From Locusta migratoria (taxonomy: Eukaryota; Arthropoda; Insecta; Orthoptera; Acrididae): a DNA stretch of 64,000 bases. The notes below the pieces were generated by a model. That model did no database searches, was not told the DNA's origin, and saw only the letters and a program-made list of their open reading frames with translations. Positions 56,473-64,000 of this stretch are shown here, one piece after another. Where the stretch lies: the NCBI GenBank assembly GCA_026315105.1, contig CM048744.1, positions 363,693,168 to 363,757,167 on the forward strand, read 5' to 3'. Each line of letters begins with the position of its first letter. The first letter of the stretch is position 1. Made by a program: the position numbers and the translations under genes.

Positions 56473-58330
56473 TCAGCATTCAGACTGGAGCGTAGTACCT
56501 CTGATAAAATTCCTCCATGATCCCCTATTCAATGCTAACATTGATGCCTCGTCTGATGTTATGCCTTTTACTTCAAAATCATTCTGCACCGAATCTAAGT
56601 ACTTTCTTCTTGGTCTACCTCGACTCCTCTTACCCTCCGCTGACGAGCTTATGAGTCTCTTAGGTAACCTTGCTTCTCCCATGCGTATAACATGACCCCA
56701 CTATCTCAGCCTGTTCGCTCTAACTGCTTCATCCATGGTATTCATTCCCAGCTTTTCTTTGATGTTCAAAAATGTTCAAATGTTTGTACAGCTTATGGGA
56801 CTTAACTACGGGGTCATCAGTCCCTAAACTTACAAACTACTTATGAACTACTTACGAACTAGGACGGCACAAATATCCATGCCCGAGGGGGGATTCGAAC
56901 CCCCGACCATAGTGGCCGTGCAGACCGTGACTGAAGCGCCTCAGTCCCCTCGGCCACCGCGGCCGGCTTTTCTTTGATTTCCTCATTATGGACACCCTCC
57001 TGCCATTGTTCCCATCTATTGGTACCTGCAATTATTCTTGCTACTTTCATATCTGTAACTTCTATCTTATGAATAAGGTAACCAGTATCCACCCAACTTT
57101 CACCCCCATACAACAAAGTTGGTCGAAAGATAGAGCGTGCACTGCTAACTTAGTCTTGGTACTTACTTACTTCTTGCAGAAGAGAGAAGATCTTAACTGA
57201 GCACTCACTGCATTAGCTTTGCTGCACCTCGATTCCAGTTCTTTCGCTATGTTGCCATCCTGTGAGAAAATACATCCCAGGTACTTGAAACTGTCTACCT
57301 GTTCTAACTTTGTTCCTCCTATTTGGCACTCAATTTGTTTGAATCTCATTCCCACAGACATTACTTTCGTTTTGGAGATGCTGATCATATCATAATCCTT
57401 GCACCTCTGATCAAGCTCTGAAATATTAGTTTGCAACCTTTCAATCGAATCGGCCATTACAACTAACTCATCCGCATATGCGAGACTGCTTATTTTGTTT
57501 TCACCTACTTTAATCCCGCCCTGCCAGTCTACTGTTTTGAACATATGATCCATGAATAGTATGAACGACAGCCTTGTCTTACCCCTGAAACTACCCTGAA
57601 CCATGAGCTTAATTTGCCATCTACTCTAACTGCTGCCTGACAGTCTACGTAAAGCCCTTTAATTGCCTGCAAAAGTTTGCCTCCTACACCATAATCTCGT
57701 AGAACTGACATTAGCTTCCTCCTAGGAACACGGTCATCTATGAAACATAGATACAATTCCCTCTTCCACTCATAGCACTTTTCCATTACCTGCCATAAGC
57801 TAAAGATCTGGTCCTGACAGCCTCTAAGAGGCCTAAACCCACACTGATTTTCATCTAACTTGTCCTCAATTAATACTTGCACTCTCATTTCAATAATACC
57901 TGAGAATATTTTGCCTACAACGCTAATTAAAGAGATACCTCGATAGTTGTTGCAATCTTTTCTGTTTCCATGTTTGAAAATTGGCGTGATTACCGCTTTC
58001 GTCCAGTCAGACGGAACCTGTCCTGATTCCCACGCCTTTCAATTATCCTGTGTAACCATTTGAGACCTGATATTCCACTGTATTTGACGAGTTCCGGCTT
58101 AATTTTATCCACCCCACCCACTTTATTGCAATGTAATCTACTGACAATTTTCTCCACTTCCTCCAATGAGATCCTGTTTCCATCGTCGTTCCTATCCCAT
58201 TCTACCTGAAACTCTAATACATACTGAACGTTTCACCTTCATTGAGCAATTCTTCAAAATATTCCCTCCATCTGCCCAAGGCATCCACAGAATTGACTAG
58301 TAGCTTTCCTGACCTGTTGTTAATTCCTTC
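56473..58330 (-). pseudogene. LINE reverse transcriptase remnant
   Basis: Minus-strand order: VNSVDALGRWREYFEELLNE (about 58300), ESG..NANFQTWK pieces, DKLDENQCGFRPLRGCQDQI and ELYLCFIDDRVPRRKLMSVL (motif A, with the KAFD part deleted), WFRVVSGVRQGC (motif B), ILFMDHMFKTV, then SSLAYADELVVMADSIERLQ (motif C with Y-A-D-E in place of Y-A-D-D). C-terminal blocks are KYLGCIFSQDGN, ARIIAGTNRWEQWQ and, beyond the SINE, RSRGRPRRKYLDSV. The changed active site and the motif A deletion make it inactive. Confidence 0.82.
56764..56965 (-). mobile_element. Type-A SINE, complete, nested in a LINE
   Basis: Minus-strand full copy between GCTTTTCTTTGAT at 56751-56763 and 56966-56978 (perfect 13-bp TSD). It lies in the C-terminal part of the LINE ORF, so it is younger than that LINE. 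Confidence 0.95.
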
Positions 58331-58345
58331 TTCCCTCCATTTCGA

Positions 58346-60419
58346 AGATTGCTAATTACGCTCCAAAATGATTTTCCCGCGACTCGGCCCAGCATTAATA
58401 ATTCAAGAAATATTTTATTGTTTTATCGTCACATGCACAGAATTGGGAATGCTAGTTATTATTACTTATACAGTTTACCTTTTTCTATCTCAATTATATT
58501 TTGCAGCAGAATGTATGTCATTCACGTGCCCTGTATCTTCACACAGATTCTCTTAATAATCGACAAGTGAATTATTCTAATAATTAGTTCTTGTTTAAGT
58601 ATCTCCTTCACAGTTTGAACAATAAAGCTATTCTTTTGGTAAGGCCATAAAGTAATCGTGATAGAGACCATTTTATTTGTAGCAACATTATCGCCAACAC
58701 AAACCCAGTAATGGGCTGCCAATTTTTGAACCAGGTATATTCAGATGCAAGTAAACTGAAAATGAGAGACCAGTTTTTACAATGTTGCTTCACAGTTCTT
58801 CACACATCCTTAAAAATGTGACCTTTACATATTTTCCTTAAACTGCGGTAAATTTTAAGACTCTGCTGAAGAGATTTCCAAAGAAGAGGATATTTGAGCT
58901 GAATACAGTTAAAAGGTTTCAGCACATGAAACCTGTAAGACTATTTCGCGAAATAATGAATTTACGTCTTGTGAATTTAAACGGAATGTTCAAGGAAGCA
59001 GACTCTTTTAGCAAACCATTTTCTAGCAATGTCATGTGAAAGCATTACCAAAGAAATTTTTTAAAAACTTGCCTTATTCACTTTGAGCAGAAGACTGTTT
59101 TCTTTATTTTTTTATTATGGCCACATTTGTTCTCCATTTCGTTACGCTTTACAATACTTAAAATCACGTTATTTAAAAATATATGAGACTGCTAGTAAAA
59201 AACGGGACAATTTACGTCCCATATTTATTTTGTCTAGACAACGAAACACTGAAGCTAATTATGAGACGATCCCTTAAAGTACGGGACGTCTAGTCTTCCT
59301 ACGCTAATGAAATAGCAGCATCGGAACGTCTTCACATCTGCGTCTTACTGTAGTTAGTTTCTACTTTTGCTCGACGAGGGCTCTGATGTAGCATTCAGTC
59401 CTGCGCGGACAGTACTGCCATCTTGCCGAGGAGCAGCGAAACAAAAGCTCCTGGAAGTATGACGCCGTTGCGCTTGTGGGTTTTTTTCGTGTATTATAGC
59501 TTAAATAAACACCAAAAATGAATCTCTGTGTGCTAATGTACACACAATCCATCTTGCTTCTCTAACTCTCTGAAGTAAGAATTATTGTCAAATTAGAAAA
59601 ACTGAAATGGGGTTTATATAGTGCAGGACTATCTTTAATATCAAAAGATACAAAAATTAATTTAACTTTATTGTTTACTAAAACAATCATTGTGTGTCCA
59701 CTGACAGTGTGCTCGTAAGACCTACTGAGTTTTTTAAAATGGGTTTCACTTGTGTGGAAGCTATCTAAGCATTATGGATAAAGAGGCTCGTTGTATTTTG
59801 TGGAAATGTACTTTTTTTCTTTTAAGTGCGTCCTAAAGCGCCCTCTGCTACTTCCCGATTGCCATGTTGACACAGTAATGCCATGCGTTTACCGGTTGAA
59901 GAACGACCGCAGTTGCACAAAAATGTCTCCAATAGCAGCAGTCCACTACACTGAACACTGACCACCACAGAGCTATTGGATGATTTTGCTTTCTCTAAAT
60001 GTACATCCGACGAGAAGAAATAGCAAAACCAAAGCGTTAGTTTAACCTCTGATTCCTTGAAAAATCGATATGTTACTTTCTTCATTTTGTGTGGCGCAGT
60101 AGTGCACCTGGAAAAGTCTTGTTTACATTTTCTTCTACCACTGCGACATACGTTGCATGGATGTGCTGCATTATACCTGTTAGTTTTCCCGGTTCCATTC
60201 AGATATGAAGCGTGGAAAACTGATTATTCAAATTTTTGAAAAGATTGCGGAAGAAATCAGCGACCTTTAGAAGTAATGAAAATTAAAACAATCTAGATCG
60301 TGTAAATATTTAATGGTAATTGACAGACTTCGAAAAGGGATGGTGACTGACGGCGATCAGCTATTCGTGTTGCTGCAGTTGATCACCGACAGAAAGCATT
60401 TCCTGCTCCTTCTATGAGT
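58346..60419. other. Unassigned sequence
   Basis: About 2 kb with no recognised gene or repeat. Overlapping frames up to 88 codons resemble nothing known. Confidence 0.4.
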
Positions 60420-60455
60420 CTGAAGATGGTCTTGGAAATGGACGAAACCAGTTAC
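60420..60455 (+). other. Hammerhead-like motif (hypothetical)
   Basis: CTGAAGATGGTC, a 9-nt loop, then GGACGAAACCAGTTA. The CUGANGA and GAAA blocks are separated by a short GUC/GAC stem. One extra U follows CUGANGA compared with the standard hammerhead core, and no helix III is obvious. It resembles the end of the Penelope-like element at 61614. Confidence 0.3.
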
Positions 60456-60687
60456 CCACCAGTAGTTATCTGATCTAGACCCTTTCAACATAGTTTTAAT
60501 TCCTTAAATGCCTCCGTACGTGTTGTGATTAATCTAAACTTGTTTTCATGAACCCGATGGGACCAATATGCAGCAGGTGACTGAAGCATATTCCTATCCT
60601 TCATGTAAAGGCTTTTAAAGGCTACTCTTAAAACTGTATATGTAGGTATTGTAATTGGTCTGTCGGTTTTGTATCTTAAGCTTCCCT

Positions 60688-60690
<3 letters not shown>

Positions 60691-60729
<39 letters not shown>
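60691..60729. repeat. (CA)n microsatellite
   Basis: About 19 CA units; the antisense reading gives spurious Cys-Val open frames. Confidence 0.95.
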
Positions 60730-60730
<1 letters not shown>

Positions 60731-61320
60731 AGTGGCAATTCATGACGCCCTGTTCTATACACGTTAGTTCTGTTATTCGTATTTGATACGGGTGCCACAC
60801 ATTTGACTAATATTCTGGGTCCGCACAAGTGAATTGTGACCGGTATACTTTGTAGGTTGAGTACATTTCCCCACTATTCTACCAATAAAGCGAAGTACAC
60901 CAATTACATTAAACTGAACGTATGTGATTATATTATGTATACCTAGTATTTGTATACGTTGAACGATTACATTTGTGACTCATTGATATGTCATAAAACA
61001 CTACATTTTTTTCATTTAGTGAAGTGCACAAATTTACATTTCGGAACATTTAATGTGCCATTTCGAACTTCTGTCAAGATCCGACTAAATATCTGTGCAG
61101 CTTTTTCAAACAGTATGGCTACTATTTACAGATAACGGAATCATCTACGAAAATTCTGGGGTTGCTCTTATTATAAGGTACTCCAGAAGCTTTGAAGATT
61201 TTCTGGACGTTTATTGAGAGATGCATCGATTTTCGCTTATTGCTCATTTGATTACTGTACTTCACGTGCTATAAATGTAAGAATTTACACAAGCCTGATA
61301 TCCAGGTGGTATCCTTGTCG
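60730..61320. other. Unassigned spacer
   Basis: Resembles the antisense of LINE linker sequence in places (for example ATTCTACCAATAAAGCGAAG), but too weakly to call. Confidence 0.3.
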
Positions 61321-61520
61321 CCGGCCGCGGTGGCCGAGGGGACTAAGGCGCTCCAGTCACGGTCTTCACGCCCACTACGGTCGGGGGTTCGAATCCCCCT
61401 TCGGGCATGGATATTTGTACCGTCCTAGTTCGTAAGTAGTTCATAAATAGTTTGTAAGTTTAGGGACTGATCACCCCATAGTTAAGTCCCATAGACTCTA
61501 CAAACAAACATTTGTATTTT
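61321..61520 (+). mobile_element. Type-A SINE, complete
   Basis: CCGGCCGCGGTGGCCGAGGG, B-box GGGGGTTCGAATCC, GGCATGGATATTTGTACC, GGGACTGATCACCCCATAG, ending near ACAAACAAACATTTG. No TSD recognised. Confidence 0.92.
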
Positions 61521-61599
61521 GACTGATTCTTCCGTCGCTTCTTGGTAGAACATAATCAAATAAATTAAAAACACAATTTCGTGTGTGTTCTACAAGTTT

Positions 61600-63054
61600 A
61601 TTTTTGCTTACTTAACCGGTTTTCGGCTTATTAGGCCATCTTCAGAGTATTTACTGCTGTGGCAAAGAGGTTACATAGTTTAGATACAGTATGGGAAGAG
61701 ATGACTAATGACTACACTTAGATCGACATACATAGTATAACACTTCTTTGACATTGTGTTATTACAGTTATGAACTTAAAAACTAAACTGTAGTACAAGA
61801 ATACACAATGTGTGGAGGATAAAACAAGGAATAAATTTGAATATAACCAGGCAACTGAAACTACCTGGTATTACAAACAAACTGATAATGCTGATAAATA
61901 AATATATATATAAGTGCCTTGTTAATAATTCTGCACTATAATTATAGATGGTGTAGCATATGACAGTAGTAAGGCCAGGTTTGGAGTGGAATCCAGAACT
62001 TAAAATGGATAGTTACTTCATTAGATTAAACTAAACAAATCTGTCTAATTAAATTAATATTCTAAAAATTCAGGTAGATGAAAATGAGTGTTATGTTGTA
62101 AGCTACACTGGGACCAAATTTTCAAAACTTAAAAATAAATCATAATAAATAAATACACAGGAGTTTGAAACTGTGGGGGTAAACAAGGAATTCAGTTTTT
62201 TGAATAAAATAAATAAAATGCTAGGTCTACATTTAAGGTTTTTTGTTTTTTTGTAATGGAGGAATGGGACAGCCAATGTGTGAGTTGATGGAAAACTTAG
62301 GTAATTGACTGTACTATGAGGAAATGTATGAAGAGACTCTAACTGACAGGGTAGGAGGTAATGTGACTCAGGGATGAATTAAGTGAAATCTAATAGGGGT
62401 GAACTGTTTAGTTGTGTTTGATCATTTAATACTAGATCAGGGCTATGGGTTAGGTGTTTATTGATTTCAAGAGCTTCCAATAAGTTAAGTTTTTGGCCCT
62501 TGTTTGCTAAGTGAAGGACTTGAAACAGTGGCTGGTATCTACGGCCCTCACTCAGTACATGCTCAGCAAATGTGGACTCCTGATTCTGTAGTCTCCAGCT
62601 AGTCTAGTTGCTTTGCTTCTGCCTGACTGACCAATATAAAACTTATTGCAATCTTTACAAGTAATTTTATATACACCACTGTTGTTTAGTAAAGGAGTCT
62701 TGTCTTTGCTATTAAAGATGCACTGAGCCATGGTGTTTTTCATGTAGTAGGAAACCCTGTAGTTGCAGGATTTTAGGGGCTTAGATACTTGTTGTGACAT
62801 TTGTCCTATGTATGGTATTGTACACCATTTCCTGTATTCATTGGAGTGGAAGTCAGAGGGAGCATAGAGGAGAGGTATAGTTTTCTTCTTTTGTTTTTTG
62901 TGCAAAATTCCATCAATCAGGGCTGGATTGTATCCATTGGTTGTGGCAATAAATTTTATGGTGTCTAATTCTGATCTGAAATTATCTTTAGACATAGGAA
63001 CAGATATGAGGCGATGCACCATGGACTGGAAAGTTGAGTGTTTGTATCCTTGTT
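61600..63054 (-). mobile_element. Penelope-like element, 3' part
   Basis: The minus strand carries the end of a Penelope polyprotein, including the GIY-YIG endonuclease, then about 0.95 kb of noncoding 3' sequence ending in CTGAAGATGGCC, CTAATAAGCCGAAAACCGGT at about 61645-61614. The reverse transcriptase is missing; at about 63055 the sequence switches to what looks like a LINE endonuclease fragment. Terminal sequences of Penelope elements are known to contain hammerhead motifs. Confidence 0.75.
62552..63054 (-). pseudogene. Penelope GIY-YIG endonuclease region
   Basis: An open frame of 156 codons (62552-63022) reads MVHRLISVPMSKDNFRSEL, NGYNPALIDGILHKKQKKK, KWCTIPYIGQMSQQVSK, YMKNTMAQCIFNSKDKTPL, then GVYKITCKDCNKFYIGQSG with the G-x-Y and Y-I-G core and the R of SGRSKATRL. 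The frame extends upstream as HSTFQS with a stop just before. After TRLAGDYRIRSPH the domain is cut short, so the catalytic Glu region is missing. In the family it nicks DNA to prime reverse transcription. Confidence 0.82.
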
Positions 63055-63175
63055 AGTGGAATTTTCTTATCTACTGTGACAAATACACCACCTCCATTAC
63101 CTGATAGCTTACCCTTTCGATATACACTTAAATTGGTCCCAAAATTTCGGGTTTTAAGATTTCAAGCTGTGGCAC
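63055..63175 (-). pseudogene. LINE endonuclease scrap next to Penelope
   Basis: Minus strand: VYRKGKLSGNGGGVFVTVDK then KIP, closely similar to the VYRKDR and GGVFIAVDK block of CR1-like LINE endonucleases (95-320 and 27530). It directly precedes the Penelope frame. It is very short, so identification rests on this one block. Confidence 0.5.
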
Positions 63176-63434
63176 TTTCCTGAGAATGATCAGACAGTTA
63201 ACTACAAGGTTTTACCTGTGGCGTCAGTCCCAGTTCACAGTACTCAACTCACTTTTTTTTCCTTGCAGATGACCAGATTGTACTGACACATACGGAGGAC
63301 AACATTTAGCAAGTGTTATGGTCCTTCAGTATAACTTAAAATCAAAGTAATCTAACCATATCACGAAGAAGACAAACGTTATAGGCTACTAGGGAAATAT
63401 ATACGATCCAGTTGTTCAAAGTAGATGATCCCTG

Positions 63435-63437
<3 letters not shown>

Positions 63438-63480
<43 letters not shown>
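63438..63480. repeat. Poly-A tract, 43 nt
   Basis: Immediately followed by GCTTTTTTTT, so it forms an A/T hairpin-like junction next to the RTE 3' end. Confidence 0.9.
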
Positions 63481-63483
<3 letters not shown>

Positions 63484-63489
63484 TTTTTT

Positions 63490-63990
63490 TACAATGTTGT
63501 TATGGTCTTCGGTACGGATATTGGTTTGATGCAGCTCTCTACCCTACTCTATCCTGAGCAAGCCTCTTCATCTCCTCATAAGAACGGCTACCAACATCCA
63601 TTTCAATCTGCTTACTATATTCATCTCTTTGTCTCCCTCTGAGATTTTTTCCCCACACACTTCCCTCCATTCCTCGATGTCTAAGAATATGTCCTACCAA
63701 TCGATGCCTTCTTTTAGTCAAGGTATGCCAAAAATTCCTTTTCTCCCCAATTCTGTTCAGTACCTCTTCATTAGTTACGCGATCTACCCACCTAATCTTC
63801 AGCATTCTTCTGTAGCACCACATTTCAAAAACCTCTTTCCTTTTCCTGTCTTAACTATATAACGTCCAACTTTCACTGCCGTACAAGGCAACACTCCACA
63901 CAAATGCCTTCAGAAATGACTTTCTTACACTTAAATTAATATCCGATGTTAGTAATTTTTTTTTCAAAACCTCTTTTTTTTTTTTTTTTT
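63490..63990 (-). pseudogene. RTE LINE 3' end, at the window edge
   Basis: The minus strand reads MWCYRRMLKIRWVDRVTNEE, VLNRIGEKRNFWHTLTKRRH, GHILRHRGMEGSVWGKNLRG and EMKRLAQDRVG, nearly the same as the C-terminus of the RTE at 14823. It differs by small deletions (NLAL lost) and substitutions. The 3' end is a short AAC-type tail. The upstream part decays into a T run (63974-63999) that ends the window, so the element may continue outside or be truncated there. Confidence 0.85.
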
Positions 63991-64000
63991 TTTTTTTTTC

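Larger units (their letters stand above)
56429..58345 (-). mobile_element. LINE, 5'-truncated, with a SINE inside
   Basis: Minus-strand non-LTR element with an (ATG)n tail at 56429-56452 and RT fragments up to about 58345. Its RT differs from the RTE, CR1-like and 31316 families, so it is a fourth LINE lineage in the window; I cannot assign its clade. A type-A SINE interrupts it at 56764-56965. Confidence 0.8.

Noticed and set aside
60485..60800. Cys-Val repeat peptide
   Set aside because: Antisense of a (CA)n microsatellite.
62000..62500. Host gene downstream of the Penelope frame
   Set aside because: Noncoding AT-rich sequence consistent with the element's 3' region; no supported frame.

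Overview
This 64 kb window looks like intergenic DNA from a large, repeat-rich insect genome. I favour an orthopteran/polyneopteran such as a locust, because it combines abundant tRNA-Leu-like SINEs, an RTE-type LINE with an (AAC)n tail, CR1-like LINEs whose ORF1 carries an SGNH-type domain, decayed Tc1/mariner copies and a Penelope fragment in AT-rich, microsatellite-rich DNA. The species call is inference. I found no convincing host protein-coding gene, rRNA gene, functional tRNA gene, CRISPR array or bacterial-type operon. All recognisable coding sequence is transposon-derived and broken by stops, frameshifts, deletions or later insertions.

Layout. 0.1-7.7 kb: CR1-like LINE fragment (minus), a LINE C-terminal scrap, three type-A SINEs, a 57-nt T run, a LINE ORF1 start, a LINE linker remnant and a type-B SINE. 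7.7-10.3 kb: mostly unassigned, with one possible orphan exon. 10.3-14.7 kb: decayed Ty3/Gypsy element with both LTRs. 14.8-18.1 kb: full-length 3.3 kb RTE-like LINE (minus) with 11-bp target-site duplications (TSDs) and two in-frame stops. 18.2-24.1 kb: SINE pieces, LINE remnants, and a palindromic element with 84-nt arms. 25.3-28.9 kb: a longer CR1-like LINE (minus) carrying an LTR-like insertion that split its reading frame. 29.5-33.3 kb: RTE remnants, then a SINE split by a LINE. 35.1-37.1 kb: Tc1/mariner-superfamily element with ~150-bp terminal inverted repeats, and a type-B SINE carrying an expanded microsatellite. 37.5-44.4 kb: SINEs, an inverted-repeat element, a mariner-like remnant and a Tc1 remnant. 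46-54.8 kb: SINEs, tRNA-like heads, direct repeats, an inverted pair of mariner 3' halves, and a SINE-like fragment inserted into an RTE tail. 55.4-58.3 kb: a deleted second copy of the 35 kb transposon, a type-B SINE, and a LINE with a SINE inside it. 60-64 kb: hammerhead-like motifs, a SINE, a Penelope-like element with a GIY-YIG domain, and an RTE 3' end at the window edge.

How the parts relate. The window is a layered record of insertions. Non-autonomous SINEs were presumably mobilised by LINE machinery, and many retain 9-14 bp TSDs. LINEs, an LTR-like element and SINEs interrupt one another, so relative ages can be ordered. The most interesting signals are a recurrent hammerhead-ribozyme-like motif at several unrelated-looking loci, the split SINE whose TSDs are 2 kb apart, the reading frame rejoined by removing the LTR-like insert, and a transposase family with an apparent DD42D spacing and a frame defect shared by two copies. 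I saw no new multi-gene system.
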